From the NCBI GenBank assembly GCA_013814015.1, contig JACCQS010000424.1, positions 1 through 7,160 of the forward strand: DNA of 7,160 nt, in the 5' to 3' direction. The stretch is from Geodermatophilaceae bacterium (lineage in GTDB: Bacteria > Actinomycetota > Actinomycetes > Mycobacteriales > Geodermatophilaceae). Positions 1 to 5,591 of the stretch are shown here, one piece after another; the stretch's first letter is position 1, and every line of letters starts with the position of its first letter. The notes under the pieces were generated by a model, which saw only the letters and a list, made by a program, of their open reading frames with translations, was not told the DNA's origin and did not search any database. Made by a program: the position numbers and the translations under genes.

Positions 1-1
1 C

Positions 2-487
2 AACCTGAGCCTGACCAGAAAGGTCATCCCCAGCCTGGAGTACGCCTTCGAACCGGACACCCAGCAGAAGCCCGGACCGGCACCGCTCGCTGAATCCGTG
101 GGTGAGCGGCTGAACCGCCTGGACAGCCCAAGTGACATGACCGAGGTCACCTTTGCCGACGGCAAGTTGTGGGCTGCCACCACGACCGCAATCGGATCTC
201 GATTCTCGAAGCGGGCCGGCATTCTGTGGTTCCAGGTGCAGCCGACGTTCAGTAACGGCCAGGTGGGCGGCAGTGTGGAGCAGCATGGCTACGTGGCGGT
301 GGCTACCAACAGCCTGTTGTATCCCACGGTCGGAGTGAATGCGGCCGGTGAGGGTGCGATGGTGATGAGCCTGGCCGGGCCGTCGATCTACCCGAGCCCG
401 TCCTTCATCTCAATCAACGGCTCGGGGACCCAGGGACCGGTACGGGTACCTGAGGTCGGGGTAGGTCCGGAGGACGGATTCACCTGA
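2..487 (+). CDS. Unrecognised protein, C-terminal part, ending at an in-frame TGA (5' end outside window)
   Basis: The frame is open from base 2 and no start is visible; the first ATG (98) is internal, because protein-like sequence continues upstream of it (begins NLSLTRKVIP). About 161 residues are visible. I do not recognise the family. The sequence is rich in Gly, Val, Ser and aromatic residues, with short strand-like segments such as EVTFADGKLWAATTT and GAMVMSLAGPSIYPS. That pattern resembles a repetitive beta-sheet or propeller-like protein, often secreted, but this is inference from composition only. No membrane segment is visible. The stop at 485-487 is suspicious, since the same frame continues to 652 with similar sequence (next entry). 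The gene is therefore either interrupted by a nonsense mutation or sequencing error, or its TGA is recoded. It is upstream of and co-directional with the MOSC gene. Confidence 0.6.
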   Translation, partial: NLSLTRKVIPSLEYAFEPDTQQKPGPAPLAESVGERLNRLDSPSDMTEVTFADGKLWAATTTAIGSRFSKRAGILWFQVQPTFSNGQVGGSVEQHGYVAVATNSLLYPTVGVNAAGEGAMVMSLAGPSIYPSPSFISINGSGTQGPVRVPEVGVGPEDGFT

Positions 488-652
488 TATCGAGAGTTCG
501 GCGATCGAGGTCGAGGCTGTCGATGGGGTGACTACTCCGAGGCCGTCGCCGATGAGAACGGTGACATCTGGATGGCTGTCGAGTGGATTCCCGGATCAGC
601 TCGCACCGAGCTGGCCAATTGGGGCACTTACGTCATGCGGGTCAACCGCTAG
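488..652 (+). pseudogene. In-frame continuation of the preceding gene beyond TGA 485-487
   Basis: After the TGA the same frame reads 54 more residues to a TAG at 650-652. They include GCRWGDYSEAVADENGDIWM, then a stretch ending ANWGTYVMRVNR. From about 530 on, third positions are mostly C or G, as in real genes here, and the residue character (aromatic, Asp/Gly turns) matches the part before the TGA. This argues that the ancestral protein ended at 652 and that the TGA replaces a sense codon. Cys (TGT/TGC), Trp (TGG) and Arg (CGA) are each one base away. A Cys codon at 518-520 could have been its disulfide partner if Cys was lost. Codons 488-529 use third-position A/T unusually often, including four CGA codons, and carry a tandem hexamer TCGAGG at 505-516. 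No start codon or ribosome site suggests independent translation. Confidence 0.55.
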
Positions 653-698
653 CCGAAGGGATTCCGGTAGCGCCGACTCGAGGGACCGACGTACCGTC

Positions 699-1319
699 AT
701 GGCCATGAGCGAGTCGGCGGTACTGGGCACGGTGAGCGCCGTGTGGGTCTATCCGGTGAAGTCCCTCGCCGGTACCTCCGTCGAGGCCGCCCAGGTCGGC
801 CCGACCGGGCTGGAGGGCGACCGTACGCACTCCGTGGTCGATGTGACATCCGGGGAGCGGATCACCGCCAAGGACGAGCCGCGGTTGCGCGAGCTGATCG
901 CCGCGCCCGGTCAGGCGCATCCCGCCATCCGCGTTCCCGACGCGGAGATCGGCGAGCAGGTGCCGGCTGCTGCCCTGTCCGGCTGGCTGGATCGCCCCGT
1001 CGACCTGGCCGTCACCGACGCCGACGGCGGTCATGCCGTCGATGCGTTCCCGGTGCATCTGGTCTCCGAGGGCGCCATGCTCACCGCTGATCCCCATGCC
1101 GGCCCGGAGGCCTGCGACGTTAACGACCCACGCGCCAATCTCGTCCTGAAACTCGACGCGCAAGGCGATGCCGAGCGCGGCTGGCTGGGCCGGCGGATCC
1201 AGGTCGGCGAGGCAATCCTGTCGATCACTCGAACGCCCAAGCACTGCCTCGGCGTGTACGCCGAGGTGGTGACCCCCGGACGGGTCGCCGCGGGGGACCC
1301 GGTCCGCCTCGCGGACTGA
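699..1319 (+). CDS. Compact MOSC-domain protein (predicted sulfur/molybdenum-cofactor-related carrier domain)
   Basis: The protein has 206 residues from the ATG at 699. The N-terminal part matches the beta-barrel domain that precedes MOSC domains: YPVKSL at 18-23, GLEGDR at 37-42, then ITAKDEPRL. The C-terminal half carries MOSC-type features: DPRANLVL at 143-150, in the place of the usual RPN-like motif, GWLGRRIQVG, and the conserved Cys183 in ITRTPKHCLG. MOSC proteins are known or predicted to handle sulfur or molybdenum-cofactor-linked chemistry through that Cys; the substrate here cannot be read. It is shorter than the usual 260-300 residues. The frame is open further upstream (GTG at 528), but those codons overlap the preceding gene and look like its shadow. 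The start at 699 has GAGGGA at 680-685, a somewhat long 13-base spacing; ATG 705 is the alternative. It is probably cytoplasmic, with no signal peptide or membrane segment. Confidence 0.85.
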   Translation: MAMSESAVLGTVSAVWVYPVKSLAGTSVEAAQVGPTGLEGDRTHSVVDVTSGERITAKDEPRLRELIAAPGQAHPAIRVPDAEIGEQVPAAALSGWLDRPVDLAVTDADGGHAVDAFPVHLVSEGAMLTADPHAGPEACDVNDPRANLVLKLDAQGDAERGWLGRRIQVGEAILSITRTPKHCLGVYAEVVTPGRVAAGDPVRLAD

Positions 1320-1412
1320 GAACTCCAGCGGCTCTGCCAAGCCGTCGCCGTTATCCTCGCTTCATCGCCGCTCATAGCTGCGGCATCCATTCACATCCGA
1401 AGGAGTCCTGTC
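1320..1412 (+). promoter_or_regulatory. thrS leader / intergenic region with small hairpin
   Basis: These 93 bases separate the MOSC stop from the thrS start. They hold a perfect 5-bp inverted repeat, GCCGC (1367-1371) and GCGGC (1380-1384), with an 8-base loop. A weaker repeat, CGGC (1329-1332) and GCCG (1341-1344), lies before it. TATCCT at 1352-1357 is a possible -10 element with no convincing -35. There is no room for, and no sign of, a T-box leader. Whether thrS has its own promoter here or reads through from the MOSC gene cannot be decided from the sequence. Confidence 0.3.
1400..1405 (+). promoter_or_regulatory. Shine-Dalgarno site of thrS
   Basis: AAGGAG lies seven bases before the GTG at 1413. 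It is the strongest ribosome binding site in the window and fixes the start of thrS at a GTG rather than at any internal ATG. Confidence 0.85.
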
Positions 1413-3449
1413 GTGTCTGCGCCCTCGCCGTCCACCGTCGCGCCCCCTGTCATGGTGGCCGCCGGTAGGACGGCTGCCGAGGCGCTCGAGGCGGCGGGAG
1501 TGCTCCTCAGTGGTCCGGACGGCGCAATCGTCGTACGCGACTCCGGCGGCGCATTGCGGGATCTGGACTGGTGTCCGACCGACGATCAAGCGGTCGAGCC
1601 GGTAGGGATGTCAAGCCCAGACGGCCGGGAAGTGTTGCGGCATTCGACAGCGCACGTACTGGCGCAGGCGGTTCAGGATCTGTTCCCGGAGGCGAAACTC
1701 GGGATCGGGCCACCGGTCCAGAACGGGTTCTACTATGACTTCGAGGTGCCCGAGCCGTTCAAGCCCGAGGACGTCAAGCGCATCGAGTCCCGGATGCGCG
1801 ACATAGTCAAGGCGCGCCAACGGTTCTCGCGACGCGTCGTCACAGACGAGGCTGCTCGTACCGAGCTGGCCGGCGAGCCGTACAAGCTCGAGTTGATCGG
1901 CCTGAAGGGACCTGGCGCTGCCGAGGCCGCAGAGGGTGCCGCCGTCGAGGTCGGTGGAACCGAACTGACCATCTACGACAACCTGGACGCCAAGTCCGGC
2001 CAGCGCGTCTGGGGCGATCTGTGCCGCGGCCCGCACCTGCCGAGCACCCGGTCCATCCCGGCCTTCAAACTGATGCGTTCGGCTGCGGCCTACTGGCGGG
2101 GAAGTGAGCAGAACCCGCAGTTGCAGCGGATCTACGGCACCGCGTGGGAGAGCCGGCAGGCCCTCGATGCGCACGTCGCGATGCTGGCCGAGGCTGAGCG
2201 CCGTGATCACCGGCGGATCGGCGCGGCGATGGACCTGTTCAGCTTTCCGGACGAGATCGGTTCAGGCTTGGCGGTCTTCCATCCCAAGGGAGGGATCATC
2301 CGACGGGAGATGGAGGCCTATTCACGGGCGCGGCACGAGGAATCGGGGTACGAGTTCGTCAAAAACCCGCACATCACCAAGGAGGACCTGTTCCTCACCT
2401 CCGGGCACCTGCACTGGTATCGCGAAGGCATGTTCCCGCCGATGGAGATGGAGGGCGCCAACTACTACCTCAAGCCGATGAACTGCCCCTTCCACTGTCT
2501 CATCTTCCGGTCGCGAGGGCGCTCGTATCGCGAACTTCCGTTGCGGCTCTTCGAGTTCGGCAGCGTCTACCGGTACGAGAAGTCCGGCGTGGTCCACGGT
2601 CTCACCCGGGTACGGGGGATGACCCAGGACGATGCGCACATCTACTGCACCAAGGAGCAGATGGCCGACGAGCTGACCGACCTGCTCGGTTTCGTGCTCG
2701 ACCTGCTCCGCGACTACGGGCTCGACGACTTCTATCTTGAACTGTCCACAAGGGACGAATCACCGAAGTTCGTCGGTGAGCCCGCTGTTTGGGAGGAAGC
2801 CACCGAGGCACTGCGCGTCGCGGCAGGCTCTTCCGGTCTGGAGCTTGTTCCCGATCCCGGGGGCGCAGCGTTCTACGGGCCGAAGATTTCCGTGCAGGCG
2901 CGCGATGCGATCGGGCGGACCTGGCAGATGTCGACCATTCAGGTGGACTTCAACACTCCGGAGCGATTCGAACTGGAGTACCAGTCTGCCGACGGGGGCC
3001 GGCAACGGCCGGTCATGATCCACCGGGCACTGTTCGGCTCGATCGAGCGCTTCTTCGGTGTGCTCACCGAGCACTACGCCGGGGCTTTCCCAGTCTGGCT
3101 CGCGCCGGTTCAGGTCGTGGGGATCCCCGTCACCGACGATCAGGTCGGATATCTCGACGAGGTCGTCGCTGCGCTGCGCGAGCGGCGGATCCGCGCCGAG
3201 GTCGATTCCTCCGATGACCGGATGCAGAAGAAGATCCGGACCGCGAGCCAGCAGAAGGTGCCCTTCGTGCTGATCGCCGGCGCCGCCGACCAGGAAGCCG
3301 GTGCAGTGTCCTTCCGGTTCCGGAACGGCTCGCAGCGCAACGCCGTACCGGTGGCCGAGGCCATCTCGCTCATCACGGAATTCGCCGCCAGCCGAAGCAA
3401 TGCCGATCCCGTTGCGCCACTGGTCAATGACGTACCGGACGCACGCTGA
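1413..3449 (+). CDS. thrS: Threonyl-tRNA synthetase
   Basis: ThrRS joins threonine to tRNA-Thr in the cytoplasm; it is a class II, zinc-dependent enzyme. The 678 residues show the full family layout. An N-terminal TGS-like domain spans about 12-66. The editing domain carries HSTAH at 77-81 and CRGPH with Cys204 and His208, equivalent to the E. coli residues that clear mischarged serine. Class II motif 1 is around 281-303, motif 2 around 371-400, and motif 3 at HRALFGSIERFFG from 537. The zinc ligands Cys358 (MNCP), His409 (DDAHI) and His537 keep the E. coli spacing (51 residues between the first two). The anticodon-binding domain runs from about 563 to 655. Extra length against E. coli (642 residues) comes from short additions at both ends and in the editing domain. 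The start is GTG with AAGGAG seven bases upstream. It is followed after 11 bases by the HIT gene, as in mycobacteria. Confidence 0.98.
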   Translation: MSAPSPSTVAPPVMVAAGRTAAEALEAAGVLLSGPDGAIVVRDSGGALRDLDWCPTDDQAVEPVGMSSPDGREVLRHSTAHVLAQAVQDLFPEAKLGIGPPVQNGFYYDFEVPEPFKPEDVKRIESRMRDIVKARQRFSRRVVTDEAARTELAGEPYKLELIGLKGPGAAEAAEGAAVEVGGTELTIYDNLDAKSGQRVWGDLCRGPHLPSTRSIPAFKLMRSAAAYWRGSEQNPQLQRIYGTAWESRQALDAHVAMLAEAERRDHRRIGAAMDLFSFPDEIGSGLAVFHPKGGIIRREMEAYSRARHEESGYEFVKNPHITKEDLFLTSGHLHWYREGMFPPMEMEGANYYLKPMNCPFHCLIFRSRGRSYRELPLRLFEFGSVYRYEKSGVVHGLTRVRGMTQDDAHIYCTKEQMADELTDLLGFVLDLLRDYGLDDFYLELSTRDESPKFVGEPAVWEEATEALRVAAGSSGLELVPDPGGAAFYGPKISVQARDAIGRTWQMSTIQVDFNTPERFELEYQSADGGRQRPVMIHRALFGSIERFFGVLTEHYAGAFPVWLAPVQVVGIPVTDDQVGYLDEVVAALRERRIRAEVDSSDDRMQKKIRTASQQKVPFVLIAGAADQEAGAVSFRFRNGSQRNAVPVAEAISLITEFAASRSNADPVAPLVNDVPDAR

Positions 3450-3460
3450 AGTGACCTGAC

Positions 3461-3985
3461 GTGACCGACGAGAGCCTGGCTTACGAGCCGTTCGAACGGC
3501 TGTGGACGCCGCATCGGATGGCCTACATCAAGGGCGCAGGACGTCCGACCGGTGACCACGACTGCCCGTTCTGCACGATCCCGACCAGTCAGGACTCCGA
3601 GGCCCTCATCGTGGCCCGCGGCGCGCACGTCTACGCGGTGCTCAACCTCTTCCCGTACAACGCCGGACACTTGATGATTGTCCCGTTCCGCCATATCGCC
3701 GATTACACGGAATTGGAACGTTCCCGGGAGCTACCGGAATTCTCCGACTTCACCCAGCACGCGATGACCGTGATCCGTCGAGTGTCCGGCGCGCAGGGTT
3801 TCAACGTGGGGATGAACCAGGGCGTCGTCGCAGGTGCCGGCATCGCCGCGCATCTGCACCAGCACGTCGTACCGCGCTGGGGCGGAGATACCAACTTCAT
3901 GCCGGTCGTCGGGCTGACCCGGGTACTGCCGCAACTACTGAACGAGACCCGTCAGTTGCTGGCCGACTGTTGGGCGACCGACTAG
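3461..3985 (+). CDS. HIT-family protein, Ap4A phosphorylase-like (Rv2613c type)
   Basis: This is a 174-residue histidine-triad nucleotide hydrolase/transferase. The active-site triad is His131, His133 and His135 in HLHQHVVPRW, and a CPFC pair at 35-38 with His70 (NAGH) fits the zinc site of this subgroup. NLFPYNAGHLMIVPFRH is the typical nucleotide-binding core. The M. tuberculosis relative next to thrS, Rv2613c, is reported to be a diadenosine tetraphosphate (Ap4A) phosphorylase. That role suits the context, because aminoacyl-tRNA synthetases make Ap4A as a side product. The start is a GTG at 3461, 11 bases after the thrS stop, with no strong ribosome site, so translation may be coupled to thrS. 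No membrane segment is seen. The final TAG overlaps the stop of the convergent gene. The exact substrate is inferred from the neighbourhood and the motif. Confidence 0.92.
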   Translation: MTDESLAYEPFERLWTPHRMAYIKGAGRPTGDHDCPFCTIPTSQDSEALIVARGAHVYAVLNLFPYNAGHLMIVPFRHIADYTELERSRELPEFSDFTQHAMTVIRRVSGAQGFNVGMNQGVVAGAGIAAHLHQHVVPRWGGDTNFMPVVGLTRVLPQLLNETRQLLADCWATD

Positions 3986-4734
3986 CCCCGACTTTGATTG
4001 GGGCGGCGCATTCGCCAGCCCAGAATCGCGGTCACGATGGCGAAGACCACCAGCCCGACGATCAGGGGGATCCGCCAGTTGTTCGAGGAGTCCGACGCAC
4101 CAGAAGCCTCAGCCGGAGTGGCCTGCGGACCTGTTGTCGCTGTCGGCGACGGCTCGGCTGCGGTCTCCGAGCCAGTGGGGTCTGCGGTGTTGGTCGCTGT
4201 GGGGACCACGCCGGGATGGGCGATGTCCACGACCAACCGGGACGGCTCGGGAAGTGTGAAGACCCGGAAGCCGGCCGCCTGAGCGGTGCCCAGACCGTAG
4301 CTGACCGTGGCCTCGAAACCGGCGCCTGCACCGACGACCTCGACCAGTCCGGTCAAGCCGGCTTCGATGGTTTCCTGAGGTGCCAACGGCTCGTTCGGTA
4401 TGCCGTTCAGGCTGACCTGGACCAGCGCCGCGCCCTCGATCGGGACAACCGCGCCGGAGCCGTCCTCGGTGATCTGGTCCACGTAGGAGACGAAGTAGGC
4501 GCCCACCGCCGCATCGAATTCGATCACGAAGCGGTCAAAACCCTCGTTGGCACCAACCCGGACATCGGAGATGGCGCTGCCACTGGGCGATGAGGTGTCC
4601 TGAACCGGTTCGGTGCCGAAATCAGGCAGGGCAGCCGCGGCAGCCGGGTATTGCAGCAGTCCCACCAGCACAGCAATGGCGCCAGCAGCCGCCAGGAACC
4701 TAGCCAGCCCGGCGGGCGCGTGCCTGTCTCGCAT
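3982..4734 (-). CDS. AMIN-like domain protein with signal peptide and C-terminal membrane anchor (paralogue A)
   Basis: The protein has 250 residues. An N-terminal signal peptide has Arg/His-containing n-region 1-12, hydrophobic 13-28, and probable cleavage near Ala35 in the AAAAA run. An AMIN-like domain covers about 55-165 (VRVGANEGFDRFVIEF, VVDIAHPG). A Thr/Pro/Ala/Ser-rich spacer covers about 166-218, one membrane helix about 222-240, and the tail is Arg-rich (RMRRPNQSRG). The predicted topology is an outside domain held to the cytoplasmic membrane by its C terminus. AMIN domains proper target cell-wall amidases and secretins to the envelope; the AMIN-like actinobacterial family has no firm function known to me. 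No lipobox Cys or LPXTG is present. About half of the domain residues match the neighbouring paralogue. The ATG at 4734 lacks a Shine-Dalgarno; a -10-like TACCCT lies eight bases before it. The stop codon overlaps that of the HIT gene. Confidence 0.8.
   Translation of the reverse strand: MRDRHAPAGLARFLAAAGAIAVLVGLLQYPAAAAALPDFGTEPVQDTSSPSGSAISDVRVGANEGFDRFVIEFDAAVGAYFVSYVDQITEDGSGAVVPIEGAALVQVSLNGIPNEPLAPQETIEAGLTGLVEVVGAGAGFEATVSYGLGTAQAAGFRVFTLPEPSRLVVDIAHPGVVPTATNTADPTGSETAAEPSPTATTGPQATPAEASGASDSSNNWRIPLIVGLVVFAIVTAILGWRMRRPNQSRG
3985..4004. terminator. Hairpin at the convergent gene junction, candidate terminator
   Basis: GCCCC (3985-3989) pairs with GGGGC (4000-4004). Two further pairs (G-U, A-U) extend the stem to 7 bp and leave a six-base loop. 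It begins at the last base of the HIT stop codon and lies inside the final codons of the opposing gene. No T-tract follows on either strand, so it would be a hairpin-only terminator of the kind proposed for actinobacteria, and its activity is uncertain. Confidence 0.45.
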
Positions 4735-4742
4735 AGGCAGGC

Positions 4743-4748
4743 AGGGTA
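4743..4748 (-). promoter_or_regulatory. Possible -10 element of a leaderless promoter for paralogue A
   Basis: Read on the minus strand the hexamer is TACCCT, fitting the TAnnnT actinobacterial -10 pattern, with eight bases (GCCTGCCT) to the ATG. There is no purine-rich ribosome site in that gap. No good -35 is visible. The same arrangement in the paralogue supports it weakly. Confidence 0.3.
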
Positions 4749-4792
4749 GGCGTGCCCGGCGTACCGGATCTACTCACCACGCCGTCCGCGAG

Positions 4793-5509
4793 TCAGCGGC
4801 GGCGCCTTCGTGTCCAGCCCAGGACCGCGGCCACGATGGCGACGAACGCGAGCCCTCCCACCGGGTAGATCAACCACTCGTTGGGCGATTCCGGTTCCTG
4901 GGCCAGCGCGTCGCCGGTGAGGGTGAGTTCCGGCGCGGTTGTCGTGGGCACGATGTCGCCGGTTGCGCTGGGGTCGGCCGCCGTGGTCGTGCCCGGCAGA
5001 GTTCCGGGATGCGCGACGTCGACGATCAGCCTGTTCGGATTGTTCACGATGAGGATCCGAAAGCCTGCGGCCTCGATGGTTCCGATGCCATAGAGCGCCG
5101 TCTCATCGACGCCCGCGCCGGCTCCGACCACTTGCGAGATCCCCGGTAGACCGGGCGTCACCGTTCCCTGCGGCGGGGTCGGCTCCTCGGGCACTCCAGT
5201 GAGAACGACCTGGATGAACGCCACGCCCTCCACCGGTACCGGCTCGCCGACGCCATCCTGAAGAATCTGGGGAACGTAGCTGATCGAATATCCGGGAACC
5301 GCCCCCTCGAATTCGATCGTCATCCGATCGAAGCCCTCGCCCTGTCCCACCCGCACCCCGATGACACTGCTCCCGCCCAATGCCACTTCGACAACAGGAT
5401 CGAGACCGAAGTTGGTGTCGGCCGCCGCTGAGCCGGAGACCGAGACCAAAAAGGTCAGGGCAGCGACGAACGCCGCCGCTACGCCGGCCAGAATTCCCTT
5501 GGATCGCAT
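4793..5509 (-). CDS. AMIN-like domain protein with signal peptide and C-terminal membrane anchor (paralogue B)
   Basis: The protein has 238 residues from the ATG at 5509. The frame is open to an ATG at 5575, but those 22 extra residues (MPARRNSALG...) precede a clean signal peptide, so the inner start is preferred. The signal peptide covers 1-30 (MRSKGILAG, hydrophobic 7-25, cleavage after GSAAA). The AMIN-like domain is about 50-168 (VRVGQGEGFDRMTIEF, LIVDVAHPG). A Thr/Pro/acidic spacer covers about 169-208, a membrane helix about 214-232, and the tail is GWTRRRRR. It has the same architecture as paralogue A, which starts 58 bases downstream, so a tandem duplication is likely. The function is unknown to me; a cell-envelope location is the safe inference. 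No Shine-Dalgarno precedes the ATG, but TATCGT ends six bases before it. No lipobox or sortase LPXTG motif is present. Confidence 0.8.
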   Translation of the reverse strand: MRSKGILAGVAAAFVAALTFLVSVSGSAAADTNFGLDPVVEVALGGSSVIGVRVGQGEGFDRMTIEFEGAVPGYSISYVPQILQDGVGEPVPVEGVAFIQVVLTGVPEEPTPPQGTVTPGLPGISQVVGAGAGVDETALYGIGTIEAAGFRILIVNNPNRLIVDVAHPGTLPGTTTAADPSATGDIVPTTTAPELTLTGDALAQEPESPNEWLIYPVGGLAFVAIVAAVLGWTRRRRR

Positions 5510-5515
5510 GTGCCC

Positions 5516-5521
5516 ACGATA
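5516..5521 (-). promoter_or_regulatory. Possible -10 element of a leaderless promoter for paralogue B
   Basis: On the minus strand TATCGT is followed by GGGCAC and then the ATG at 5509. The A of the ATG is therefore seven bases after the hexamer, where transcription usually starts. That spacing and the missing ribosome site suggest a leaderless message. The -35 region (TTCGCG about 19 bases upstream) is poor. Confidence 0.35.
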
Positions 5522-5548
5522 GGGTCCGCCGATTGCGGGGCGCGAACC

Positions 5549-5577
5549 GAGTGCAGAATTCCGGCGCGCGGGCACTC
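5549..5577. repeat. Inverted repeat between the EF-G-like gene and paralogue B
   Basis: GAGTGC (5549-5554) and GCACTC (5572-5577) form a perfect 6-bp inverted repeat around a 17-base GC-rich centre. It lies in the 82-base gap after the EF-G-like stop and just upstream of the predicted promoter of paralogue B. It could be a weak terminator or an operator, or chance in GC-rich DNA. No T-tract follows. Confidence 0.25.
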
Positions 5578-5591
5578 ATCCGTCCAGCGTT

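Noticed and set aside
483..530. Double frameshift across the TGA region, since frame 483 reads PDIESSAIEVEAVDG with good third positions
   Set aside because: It would need two compensating indels. The TGA frame gives Y-x-x-F-G followed by CRWGDYS joined smoothly to the downstream coding, so one substitution explains more.
528..698. N-terminal extension of the MOSC gene to the GTG at 528
   Set aside because: These 57 codons lie in another frame of the better-supported continuation of gene 1 (488-652), give unconserved-looking sequence rich in Ser, Arg and Pro, and sit far before the MOSC barrel domain. The ATG at 699 has an upstream purine-rich site.
642..1340. 232-codon frame on the minus strand across the MOSC gene
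   Set aside because: It mirrors the MOSC coding frame, is rich in Gly, Arg and Asp as expected of GC-rich antisense frames, and has no recognisable domain.
1611..2210. 199-codon minus-strand frame inside thrS
   Set aside because: It is wholly antisense to a certain thrS coding region, with no domain and no ribosome site.
3970..4593. 207-codon plus-strand frame opposite AMIN-like paralogue A
   Set aside because: It is antisense to a gene with signal peptide, domain and anchor in correct order. Its own product is low-complexity Arg/Gly/Asp sequence.
4749..4783. GGCGTG/CACGCC inverted repeat (4749-4754, 4778-4783) as terminator of paralogue B
   Set aside because: The stem is 6 bp with a long loop and a competing pairing (4758-4762 with 4779-4783), and no T-tract. 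It is not distinguishable from chance in this GC-rich gap.
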